Source of the DNA: Microglena sp. YARC
Lineage: Eukaryota > Chlorophyta > Chlorophyceae > Chlamydomonadales > Chlamydomonadaceae
Length of the DNA: 64,000 nucleotides
Assembly: GCA_022414725.1 (NCBI GenBank)
Contig: CM039467.1
Location: 12,256,491-12,320,490 of the forward strand
Direction of reading: 5' to 3'
Shown: positions 56,426-64,000 of the stretch, in pieces
Position numbering within the stretch: the stretch's first letter is position 1
Layout of the letters: every line of letters starts with the position of its first letter
Notes under the pieces: model-generated
What the model saw: only the letters and a program-made list of their open reading frames with translations
Told to the model about the DNA's origin: nothing
Databases searched by the model: none
Made by a program: the position numbers and the translations under genes

Positions 56426-59400
56426 GTAGGCTTGACTGGCAGGATATTTTAACTCCCATGTTCAATCGTCAAATTGATTACAGATATTGAACGAATGAAA
56501 TTATAATCTTTTTCATTGCTCTCATTAAGATACACACACAAGGTGAGGTGGTGCACCGTCTTTAAAATACTTAAGTCAATCTTTGCCTTTGCCTTTGATT
56601 TTTTAAAGAAAGCCTTTTAGGGGCTACACTTTTCTAGGAAGCTACTGCTACTAAGCGAAGCTTTGTAGTCACACTTGTTGAAATGAAGAAAAAGGCTCAA
56701 CGCCTCTGTTCCAATTAAACAAGGGGTGGTTGGGTGTTGTGTGGGTGGGTTGGAGTTGAGTTGGGAGTCGGAAGGCATCAACTGACGTCGTCGTGATTTA
56801 AGTGAGGAGCAGTGAAAAATATAAATTAAATACATATATGGTATGCCTTATTACGAGGCGTGAGGTTGAGGAGCCAAGCACCAACTACAAATTGGAACCA
56901 TTTCTCGATTTGTGCGTGCCATCCTTGCGCAGGGTCCAAGCTAATCTTCTCTGGATGGTTCCAACACATGTTCTTGAGAAGTCTCAAACATTTGTTTAAT
57001 CCGTTGTGTTCTGTTCCTCTGTCAGGTTTGTGGTGTACATGTGGGGAGCATGTGGGAAAGAATAAACCTACCTGACCTACCTACCTGGATAAACCTACCT
57101 ACCTACCTGACCTACCTACCTGAATAAACCCACCTACCTGAATAAACCTACCTGACCGACCTACCTGAAAAAACCTACCTGACCGACCTACCTGAATAAA
57201 CCTACATGAACTACCTACCTGCCCGAATAAACCTACCTGACCGACCTACCTGAATAAAACTACATGAACTACCTACCTACCTGAATAAACCTACGTGACC
57301 GACCTACCTGAGTAAACCTACCTGAGGCCATGATGAGAGGTGTGATGATACATGTGTAGAGCTTAATAAATCCGGTTTCAACGAAAGGCTCAATGGCAGA
57401 GCTCGTTGAAACAAGAAGATGTGGGGTTCGAATCCCTACGGGTGCGCTTTAGTGTTCGCGGTCGCTGTCAACCACTATGGTAGCTTTGTCCAGGTAAAGT
57501 AGCAGCCCTATATCTACTGCCGTAAGACGGGACTCTCTTAATACCACGCCCCACCAGGCGTTATCATTAGTTTTTAGCTTTATTATTCGTAGACAGATGC
57601 TAACTGAGATTCGCCATGTGTCATAACATCAGCTGCCCAACTCGAATCCAACAGCAATAGGTCCAACATTATACTAACGTACATGCATTGACTGGTGCTA
57701 CTGTTCCTGTATCAGGTTGTGGTGTACATGGTAAGGGGCATCAGCTTTGTTTGTAAATGGTTGCAGACTGAGATTAATAATGTTTCATAATATCAGCTGC
57801 CGAACGACTGCCGTACACAACAGCAACAAGTATAACATTGTATCAACTTACATACCTGCACCCGTATCAGGGTGTGGTGTACATCACCGATGAGTCCAGC
57901 CGCCATGAAGTGACCAGCTGGCGGATGGATGATGCTGAAGACCTGCCTATACCTGGCTTGGCCTTTGCTGACCCCAACGCATCCTCACATGTGGTGGTGG
58001 TGGTCGACTGCAGTGGATCCATGCGCAAGAATGACATCCCTGGCTATGAGAGCAGAACGCATGCAGTGTACGATACCCTTGCCAAAGATTTGGTCGAGAA
58101 GCATCTGAAAACCAAGGGGTACAGCCTGAAGGTAAATATTCTCTTATATGATTCTTGGCTGTGAGGGGGTCCGGAGATTGTATGTGGGCACACGCTCACT
58201 GCCCGTGCTACCTTCAAATGTTTAGGGGCGGGCATATTATATATTATATGATGTTGACCAAAGGCGGGGCATATGAAACCAAGGGATACAGAATTCAGGT
58301 GAGGCAAAAAATTGGCGGAGAGTGTCGGCAACGAAACGACAGGTGGCAACGGATTGGAGCTGACCAAAGCCAGTAAGTTATGAGAAAGGTTGGCTGACTT
58401 GTCAGGCTTCGTTTGTTTTGGTCAGTTGGTTGGTCAGTCGGACAGACGCAACAACGAGCAACGGGGTGAATCTGAGGGCTCCCCAGGAGGGGGGGGATCT
58501 GCCCGAAACCAAGGGATACAGACTTCAGGTAAACATTCTCTTACATGATTCTTGGCTGTGAGGGGGTCCGGAGATTGTATGTGGGCACACGCTCACTGCC
58601 TGTGCTACCTTCAAATGTTTAGAGACAAGCGTATTATATGATGTTGACCAGAGGCGAGGCATCTGATCACCAAGGGATACAGACCTCAGGTGAGGCCTGT
58701 CTGAACTATCAATGGTGGGAAGGGCCGGGGGAAGGGCAGTGCTATTATTTTCAGCTACGAGCAGTAGCTTCAAGGCAGCTCCCCTGACTGGCTATTCAGC
58801 CAAACCTAACGCAACCTTATGCATATTGAAGCTGATACAATCAGCAGTCCAGACCTGCTAAAATATATAGGTATAGCACAGTGACTGGCTCAGGGAGCTG
58901 CCTAGAAGCTGCAAAAAAGGTTGAAAAGAAAAGCCCTGTGGGAGTGAGGTTATATGATTTCTGATGTCGGTCTGATGCACTCATATACTCATGTACTGCT
59001 ACATACTCATGTACTGGTAGTCACGTGTGTTCATATGTAGGGACCAGCATATCATATGATGTTGACCAAAGGCAATTATGATATCATACAATTTGCATCA
59101 TATGATATTGTATTTAAATGGCAACATTTCCTGATCAGACTGCCGGCGTCATATGATATCATATTGTTGTTCTCTATTCATGTGACATGTGCCCCAGCAT
59201 TCCTTCGCCATCCTATCTGTCCCTCAAGCGCTTGCTTTTGCCTTCCTACACGCCTGCCTTCTTTCCCTCCATCCCACCTCACCCTACCTCATCTCTCCCA
59301 TATCCCACCCTTCTAACTAGCCAGTCGATCAATCTATGAACCGACTAGGCCCCTCGCCCTGACATGACAACCAGGACACGGGCCTCTCACCCCAACCCCT

Positions 59401-62400
59401 ACCCTGACCTCTCAGTGATTTTTTTTCAAATCTGAAAGTGGGCTTCTTCTAGCTTTATGGTTTCAGGGCTCCTCCAGGGACAGTGTTTTCGTGCTTTCTG
59501 TAGCTTTTTGTAGCTTATTAGGGCAATTTAGGGCCATGTAGGGGAAAGAAAACTTTTTTCCTTTTTTACAGCGACAATTGCGCTGAAACGGGGTCGAAAC
59601 TAGCGATCCCTATATATAGCGGGGGAAAAAATCCCTGTGACCTCTCTCTCGCATCCTCTTGTAGCTGTCGCTCATAGAGGTGGGTGACGAGGCTGAGGTT
59701 GTCTTGGAACAACCCCAAAATTACATGCTATCGCATGCCATCACCATCAAACACAAAACACATACCACCACGTCCCTTTGCAGCTTCCCTTCCCGCACCC
59801 CAAACTACCATTCCCACACTCCGAGCTAGCAATTAACACACAATGCCAACTCTCCCCCTCCCCACCGATAACCAAACATCAACCACCCACACCACGCTGC
59901 CATCCACATTCCACCCCTACCACACACGCACACAAACACATACCCCCCCCCCCACCCCACCCACCCCAATTCCACCCCACCCCACCCCCCTTCCCCTCTT
60001 TGTAGATGTAGAGATGAGTGACGAGGCTGAGGTTGTATAGAAGCGTGTTTCTTTCAATCGGGTTACTTTTTTTCAATATGGAGGTTGAAGAGAGTAAAAC
60101 TTAGTTTAAAAAAACTACTCTAGCCGCAGCCATCCAACTTAATAAAATGTCAAGCCAACTCCCCCCCTCGCTACCAACAACTAGCGACGAACAACCAACA
60201 AGCCTACCACTCTTCTCCGCAACCCCCAAATTACATGCCATCACATGCCATCACCATCAAACACAAAACACACACCACCTCCCTGTGTAGCTATCGCTCA
60301 TAGAGATGAGTGATGAGGCTGAGGTTGTCTTAGAGCGGGTTGCTTGGGATGAGGATCTTGTAAAATTCTTCAAGCATCGTGCTGTATCCAAGTATGCAAG
60401 GTCCCATGGCAATTACCTGCCTGCCCTGGACCAGGCGCTGGAGCTGTTGAAAGGTGGAGCTGCTAGCCAGTCATCTATGTTCCTCATCTTCCTCTCAGAT
60501 GGAGCACCAAGCGACCACAATTTCAAAACATGCGAGCATGGGATCCAGGTAATGGGTAACAGAGAAGAGGGGCGAGGGTGATGAAGGGGTGGTAGTGTTG
60601 GTAAGTGGAGACATGCCAAACACATTACCAAAGCATGCCAGTATGGGATTCATATGATCTGCCGGTCCCTGCTCGTGTAGGTGCGTTGGGACATGTCACA
60701 CATGCTGATACTGAGGCGGGGAAGAAGAGCCATCTCCCTTTCCCACGCTACCTCTGCTGCTACCTGTGTGTATGTGTCAATAGGAGATGCACTTCTCCTC
60801 GCAATAATTGGAAGTTTGATTTCTTCTTAGACCTTCCTGTCATGGTTTGGCAAGTTCCTTCAGCCTATTTGGCCTACTCCTGGAATGTGACATACACCAC
60901 ATATCAGCATAAACTACATATCAGCCCCTCCTGTCACAGTTGGGCAAGTCTCTTTAGACTATTTGGCCTACCCCTGGACTGTAACATACACACATACATA
61001 ATGGTGAGTGTGTTAGAGGACACCGCTATGTATAGTGAGAAATGAAATGGTGGAAAGCATGCATATTGCATATTGCATGGATTGCTTTGTATCACACCTT
61101 TTGGAAGTACTACGCCACCTCTGCCAGGCCGGACTGTAACATAAACATACTCAAGTCTGCTTTGGCAACCTCATGTGCACCAGATACTGCACACGCGCCC
61201 ACCACCACTGTTTTTCTTTCTGGCTACTAGCTGCAGCTTCTAGGCAGCTCCCTGACCCAGCCACTGGGCTAAGCCTAAAAAAATAGCTGCGCTAGAAAGC
61301 TGGTTACGTCAGCTTCAAGGTGCACTAGGTTGCTTTAGGTTTGGCTGATTAGCCAGCCAGGGGAGCTGCCTACAAGCTGCTGCTCGTAGCCAAAAAGAAA
61401 ACAGTGCCCACAACGCACGCTTGTACCCCCAAAACACAATTTCAGGTCTGGCAACCGGAGCAGAGGTGGTCGGAATCATTCAAACGCCTGGGCAGATGGA
61501 TGGAGAGGCAGACAGATTGAATACGGACATCAGACAGAGAGAGACACGGCGGGTCCAGAGCCATCCCCCCCCCCCCACCCACCCCCCCCCCCCCACACAC
61601 ACACCAAAATGCTAACACGCAGTACCCCACAAACGCAATTTCAGGTCTGGCAACCGGAGCTGGACTCCTACAAGAGCTTCAAGGGCAAGCCTGCTCTAGC
61701 CGGTTGCCAAACATGTGGCCCTACCGTGCGGACAACAGTACGTGAGCGCGTCTACTCCGACTGCGTGTACAGGATGAAGACTTTGGGCGACCTATTTGGC
61801 AGAGACCGTATGCATGCGGCAACTGTGGCTTTTGGCCCACCCTCTGAAGACTACAAAGTGCTGCAGAACATGGCAGCTGCCCTTCCTAAGCAGGCCTCCT
61901 CCTTCCACAAGCTCGGGCTCTCTAGCAACCTGCTACAAACAGCATTCACAGCACTCTCCAGTACCCTCACGACATTGGCTACTTCTGCTGGAGGGGGCAG
62001 AGGCCTGACACTGAGGTGAGACTGGACTCAGGGATTTTTTCCCCGCTATATGTAGCGATAGCTACTTTTGACCTTCTTTGGTTCAAATTATCGCTATAAA
62101 AAAGATCCCCCTCCCCCCCCCCCCCTCCCTAAATGGCCCTAAAAAGGTATGAAAGCTATAAAAAGCTATTCAAACGCCCTGGAGGAGGCCTAACACCATG
62201 AAGCTAGAAAAAACCCACTTTCAGATTTGAAAAACAATCCCTGACTGGACTTGGCCCCTAGCTTAAGCTGCTTTTGCAAATTTGCTTGTAGCAAATTGTT
62301 GCTTGTTAAGTTGCTTGTTACGTTGCTTGGTGCAAATTGTTGCGTGTTAAGTCGCTTGGTGCAAATTGTTGAAAAGTTGCTTGTTGCAAATTTGAACATG

Positions 62401-62832
62401 ACAAGGTGCTGCAGAGCATGGCCGCTGCCCTGCCTGAACGTACCTCCTCCTTCCATAAGCTTGGCCTGTCCAGCAATTTGCTTCAAACAGCATTTACAGC
62501 GTTTTCTAGTACCCTCACAACATTGGCCATGGAGGCTGGAGGGGAACATGTGCTGACACTGAGGTTAGAGCCTCATCACGTTTGACAGTTGTGATGACAT
62601 CCTGCCGAAAAAGAAGATGCGAAACTTGACCCTCTTGGACCTTCTTCATCGCATGCCAGCTGGCCAGCTGGACCTATCTCCTGGTCGGCTGGCCTGCAAA
62701 GAAGGGGTGAAGAACGTCAAGAATCCCAAGGAGAAGCAAGACTGCCGTCCACTCCTCACCACCACTTTTTTTTGTGTGAGACGCGTTGCCATTCCGTCGC
62801 TGCATGGCGACACATGTGTCTGGCTGAACTAG
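56006..62832 (+). CDS. von Willebrand A-domain protein (gene overview, 5 clear exons, 3' end uncertain)
   Basis: Exons 56006-56425, 57871-58131, 60291-60548, 61645-62015 and 62589 onward join with phases 0, 0, 0 and 2. The N-terminus has a short coiled-coil-like helix, then TRWRYTHK and [18 protein letters not shown]. The VWA domain carries the MIDAS motif DCSGS ([13 protein letters not shown]), [15 protein letters not shown] and LSDGAPSD. A conserved tail follows ([37 protein letters not shown]). Similar VWA proteins are sometimes fused to an alpha-kinase; none is visible before the window ends. It is probably a cytosolic metal-dependent binding module. Nearly every splice junction has degenerate echoes nearby. 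Confidence 0.8.
56820..56885 (-). mobile_element. LINE 3' tail fused to U6-like sequence
   Basis: On the minus strand the U6-like sequence is followed by CCTCAACCTCACGCCTCGTA, AGGCATACCA and an AT-rich tail. This matches the 3' end of the LINE relic at 17428-17460 (TACGAGGCGTGAGGTTGAGG in plus reading). The arrangement is that of a snRNA/LINE chimeric retroposon. Confidence 0.6.
56889..56988 (-). ncRNA. U6 spliceosomal snRNA-like sequence (probably a retro-copy)
   Basis: On the minus strand, a 5' hairpin (TTGAG-ACTT-CTCAA) is followed by CCAGAGAAGATTAGC (canonical ACAGAGA with one change, AGC triad kept). CCCTGCGCAAGGATGGCACG, the highly conserved U6 core and internal stem-loop region, comes next, then GGTTCC near the 3' end. 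There is no T-run terminator and no convincing TATA box 25-30 bp upstream. The 3' end is joined to a LINE tail, so a chimeric retro-pseudogene is more likely than a working gene. Confidence 0.75.
57018..57046 (+). other. Echo 1 of VWA exon 2 acceptor
   Basis: CTGTTCCTCTGTCAGGTTTG then TGGTGTACATG resembles the true junction CCCGTATCAG/GGTGTGGTGTACATC at 57871 and the second echo at 57705. Confidence 0.6.
57062..57330. repeat. AAACCTACCTGA-type minisatellite
   Basis: Irregular units of about 27-30 bp built from AATAAACCTACCTGACC and GACCTACCTG. About ten copies with internal length variation. It lies in intron 1 of the VWA gene. Confidence 0.85.
57372..57572 (+). mobile_element. SINE family 1, copy 2
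   Basis: CAATGGCAGAGCTCGTTG (A-box-like), GTGGGGTTCGAATCCC (B box), then CGCTGTCAACC and CTTAATACCACGCCCC with CCAGGCGTTATCATT at the end. It shares the whole layout with the minus copy at 1856-2062. Confidence 0.75.
57596..57870 (+). repeat. Duplicated segment including echo 2 of VWA exon 2 acceptor
   Basis: Segments 57596-57735 and 57762-57885 share ACTGAGATT, CATAA.ATCAGCTGCC, CAACAGCAA.AG and the final TATCAG/G.TGTGGTGTACAT junction. The first copy ends in a decoy acceptor (57715) closely followed by GTAAGG. The second is the real exon 2 start. Confidence 0.75.
57871..58131 (+). CDS. VWA gene exon 2 (start of VWA domain)
   Basis: The acceptor CGTATCAG ends at 57870 and the donor CCTGAAG/GTAAAT is at 58132. 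Phase is 0 at both ends, 87 codons. It contains [19 protein letters not shown] and the first beta-strand with MIDAS motif ([13 protein letters not shown]), then the first helices ([17 protein letters not shown]). Confidence 0.85.
58273..58705 (+). repeat. Three echoes of VWA exon 2 end and donor
   Basis: AAACCAAGGGATACAGAATT with CAG/GTGAGG (58299), the same with GACTTCAG/GTAAAC (58529), and CACCAAGGGATACAGACCTC with AG/GTGAGG (58690) all resemble the true end AAACCAAGGGGTACAGCCTG with AAG/GTAAAT (58132). About 120 bp of following intron is also duplicated (58133-58255 and 58530-58650). Confidence 0.8.
58737..58938. mobile_element. hAT-like MITE family I, fifth copy
   Basis: It begins CAGTGCTATTATTTTCAGCT with ACGAGCAGTAGCTTC and ends TTGAAAAGAAAAGCCCTG. 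The inner body CCTAACGCAACCTTATGC matches the 55540 copy. The target duplication is not clear. Confidence 0.7.
59038..59176. mobile_element. hAT-like MITE family II, third copy (inverted relative to 9205)
   Basis: It begins TAGGGACCAGCATATCATAT and ends CATATTGTTGTTCTCTA. Octamers TTCATATG (59030-59037) and TTCATGTG (59177-59184) match at 7 of 8. It shares GATGTTGACCAAAG and TGCCGGCGTCATATGATATC with the copy at 9205-9392 in reverse. Confidence 0.8.
59413..59637. mobile_element. hAT-like MITE family III (CAGGGAT ends), copy 1
   Basis: 225 bp starting CAGTGATTTTTTTTCAAATC with TGAAAGTGGG and ending GGGGGAAAAAATCCCTG. Exact 8-bp target duplication TGACCTCT at 59405-59412 and 59638-59645. It is the inverse of the copy at 62029-62243. 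Confidence 0.85.
59655..60290 (+). repeat. Duplicated intron segment with two echoes of VWA exon 3 acceptor
   Basis: Echo 1 (59665: TTGTAG/CTGTCGCTCATAGAG) and echo 2 (60006: TTGTAG/ATGTAGAGATGAG) precede GACGAGGCTGAGGTTGT, as in the true exon start at 60291 (GTGTAG/CTATCGCTCATAGAG). A block with ATCACCATCAAACACAAAAC is also present twice (59712-59785 and 60224-60290). Pyrimidine-rich CCCCACC DNA lies between (59790-60000). Confidence 0.8.
60291..60548 (+). CDS. VWA gene exon 3
   Basis: The acceptor CTGTGTAG ends at 60290 and the donor GGATCCAG/GTAATG is at 60549. Phase 0, 86 codons. [20 protein letters not shown] is a central VWA strand, and [15 protein letters not shown] carries a further MIDAS aspartate. 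It ends CEHGIQ, continuing VWQPEL in exon 4. An imperfect echo of its end lies at 60619-60650. Confidence 0.85.
60833..60988 (-). repeat. Two inverted family R fragments in VWA intron 3
   Basis: CCTTCAGCCTATTTGGCCTA with CTCCTGG (60850-60895) and TCTTTAGACTATTTGGCCTA with CCCCTGGACTGTAACATAC (60943-60988). Confidence 0.6.
61206..61406. mobile_element. hAT-like MITE family I, sixth copy
   Basis: 201 bp starting CACTGTTTTTCTTTCTGGCT and ending AGCCAAAAAGAAAACAGTG. Octamers CCCACCAC (61198-61205) and CCCACAAC (61407-61414) match at 7 of 8. It lies in VWA intron 3. Confidence 0.85.
61436..61466 (+). other. Echo of VWA exon 4 acceptor
   Basis: CACAATTTCAGGTCTGGCAA then CCGGAGC repeats the true junction CGCAATTTCAG/GTCTGGCAACCGGAGC (61645) with one change in 26 bp, 199 bp upstream. 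Downstream the echo turns into unrelated sequence ending in C runs. Confidence 0.75.
61645..62015 (+). CDS. VWA gene exon 4
   Basis: The acceptor CAATTTCAG ends at 61644 and the donor GACACTGAG/GTGAGA is at 62016. Phase 0 in, 2 out. It encodes [20 protein letters not shown], a Cys-containing segment [20 protein letters not shown], and a [20 protein letters not shown] block with an amphipathic tail. The end is conserved in VWA proteins of this type in algae, by recall only. Confidence 0.85.
62029..62243. mobile_element. hAT-like MITE family III, copy 2
   Basis: 215 bp, CAGGGATTTTTTCCCCGCTA to AAAAACAATCCCTG. Exact 8-bp target duplication ACTGGACT at 62021-62028 and 62244-62251. It starts 13 bp inside intron 4 of the VWA gene, immediately behind the donor. 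Confidence 0.9.
62401..62563 (+). other. Duplicate of the VWA exon 4 tail (open reading frame kept)
   Basis: From GTGCTGCAGAGCATGGCC to CTGACACTGAG/GTTAG it matches exon 4 positions 61857-62015 codon by codon, with no gap and no stop. Many differences are at synonymous third positions (about 15 silent against about 10 replacement). The distance to the next exon (25 bp) is too short for a normal intron, and upstream there is only a weak AAG acceptor, so use as an exon is doubtful. Confidence 0.7.
62589..62832 (+). CDS. VWA gene exon 5 (end uncertain)
   Basis: The acceptor GTTTGACAG ends at 62588, and T completes AG from exon 4 (Ser). It encodes [20 protein letters not shown] and [20 protein letters not shown]. 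The frame stays open to TAG 62830-62832, but the last 30 or so residues look non-coding, so an undetected donor within 62700-62790 is likely. Confidence 0.65.
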
Positions 62833-62979
62833 TCAGAAATGCCCCCCCCAACCTCGCGCTCCGCGGGGTTTGGAAGGCAGCGCGTCACACTGGGGTTGCA
62901 CCGAGTGGCCCAATTTGCGACGCGTCGTACGAAACAAAACAGTGCTCACGGCCCATCAACCCCATACATGCTTTTATTA

Positions 62980-63215
62980 ACATGCTACTTGTATTACAAG
63001 TGCTACTTTATGTACCTTGGTGTCTTTGGGGTGCTACGTTCGAGCCTTTTGGGGTTACCTTAAGGGTTACAAATGCTGCTTGAAGCACTCGAAAGCTAAT
63101 AAGAGCAGCATGGTGCTACGTTACATCCTTTTAGGGGTGCCTTTGGGGGTTACAAATGCTGCTTGAAGTACCCGAAGGCTTATGAGAGCACTATGGTGCT
63201 ACGTGAAGACACTGG
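62980..63215. repeat. Duplicated GGTGCTACGTT-containing segment
   Basis: Two copies of a segment of about 95 bp share GGTGCTACGTT, GGGGTTACAAATGCTGCTTG and AAG.AC.CGAA.GCT.AT (62995-63085 and 63110-63200). The core GTGCTACGT resembles the palindromic motif cluster at 52470-53160. Confidence 0.55.
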
Positions 63216-63255
63216 TTCCTTTCCTTATAAACAATCCCTGACCCCACTCCCATGG

Positions 63256-63532
63256 CTGTGGAGGAAGAACTTGATAGATCACAAAGAGAAGGAAGAACGA
63301 TTTGAATTTATTTGTCTATTTATTTATTTTGTATCATTATAAACAGTCCCATGGCTGTGCAGGAAGAACGTGAAAGGCACAAGGAGAAGCAAGAGAGACT
63401 CGTATTTATTTATTTTCCTATTTATTTGTTTATTTATTTATATATTTTCATGAATTAAAAACAATCCCATGGCTGTGCAGGAACAATGTGAAGGAGCACA
63501 AGGAGAAGCAAGACTTTGCGGAAAAGCAGGTG
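63256..63532 (+). repeat. Three copies of a VWA exon junction, last with both splice sites
   Basis: GGAAGAACTTGATAGATCAC (63263), GGAAGAACGTGAAAGGCAC (63361) and GGAACAATGTGAAGGAGCAC (63479) are all followed by AAGGAGAAG-like sequence and preceded by CCATGGCTGTG(C/G)AGG. The third runs from acceptor TGTGCAG to AAAAGCAG/GTGACT and could be a real 54-bp exon (NNVKEHKEKQDFAEKQ), but no donor of exon 5 supplies the right phase. A related block is in exon 5 (62706-62740). (TTTA)n tracts separate the copies. Confidence 0.5.
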
Positions 63533-64000
63533 ACTGGATTTTGTTCTATATGTATCTACCGTTGTCCAGTCCTGCCAGTTGGTACTATCTAGTTGTGCTA
63601 GTAGTACGGCCATTTACGTTTGTTTGTGTTTACCACGAGCTAGTGGTGGTGGCACCTGCTTTGCTTTCCTTATATTTGCTTTGCTTTGTTTTTTTCGCTT
63701 TAGCCCCCTCTGGACCCCCCAGGTCCCGGGGCTGAAGCCGTAAGTTCCCCCCGTGTCTCTCTCCGCCGTCTGTCCGCTGTCCGTCTGTCCGACAGATGTC
63801 CAGGCGCTTCAACGATTCCGACCACCTCTGCACCCAAACATTTTGCTCATAGCTGGAGTGCGCATGACAAGAGTTATCAGCATCGCAGCGGTCAAGATCC
63901 TTTGCAAAAAATGTTCAATGTTTGTAGCTCTATTCGGTTACGAGTAGCTACTTTCTCCACTACTTTCGAAATCCCTGCCGGTGACTGCTAAAGCGTTTTC
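63533..64000. other. Right edge, no certain exon
   Basis: A possible short exon GTCCCGGGGCTGAAGCC/GTAAGT (63721-63737) has both splice signals. Otherwise T-rich intron-like DNA. The VWA gene probably continues beyond the window. Confidence 0.35.

Noticed and set aside
57372..57450. Functional tRNA gene (strong B box GGGTTCGAATCCC)
   Set aside because: No acceptor stem pairing and no CCA-proximal end; the sequence continues into a body shared with 1856-2062, so it is a SINE head.
62564..62588. 25-bp intron linking the exon 4 tail duplicate to exon 5
   Set aside because: Too short for spliceosomal removal, while direct splicing from 62016 to 62589 has matching phase and good signals.

Overview
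The window looks like nuclear DNA of a eukaryote with a large, repeat-swollen genome, most likely a green alga. This rests on spliced genes with GT-AG introns of 60 to 6,500 bp, a coatomer zeta subunit closest in sequence to land-plant proteins (recalled similarity, not a search), a LINE relic with an architecture known from Chlamydomonas, and a multi-pass membrane protein with Pmp-type repeats. No bacterial features were seen. Species is not assignable by eye.

Three host genes were reconstructed by joining exons whose splice sites and phases agree. (1) On +, 602-17175: nine exons of a Pmp-repeat / cysteine-rich / multi-pass membrane protein; its 5' end lies left of the window. It carries one likely frameshift and one in-frame TAA, so it may be a pseudogene. 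(2) On -, 46245-49463: a complete five-exon coatomer zeta gene (558 nt, 185 codons plus TAA), which also shows that TAA is a stop here. (3) On +, 56006 to beyond about 62800: a von Willebrand A-domain protein, with the first five exons clear and its 3' end probably outside the window. A U6 snRNA-like sequence on - lies in its first intron.

The rest is mostly mobile DNA. A Dualen-like LINE relic (17.4-20.1 kb, -) is followed by a degenerate copia-type LTR element, A (20518-24711). A Ty3/gypsy chromovirus (26645-38243) is nested in an older repeat. It is itself invaded by a second copia-type element, B (33933-38215, in the 3' LTR), and by a deleted inverted relative, C (29648-30710, in pol). 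Each insertion has an exact 5-bp target duplication. Between 38 and 46 kb are degenerate repeats, a 611-bp DNA transposon, a 1-kb foldback built from TACCGTACGGTA motifs, tRNA-derived SINEs and a LINE 3' fragment. Three hAT-like MITE families with 8-bp target duplications recur across the window.

The most unusual signal is that many exon edges of the two + strand genes are accompanied by nearby degenerate copies of the same exon/intron junction, sometimes expanded into a minisatellite. I call these exon-boundary echoes. They occur at almost every junction of the VWA gene and at three junctions of the Pmp gene, and none was seen in the coatomer gene.
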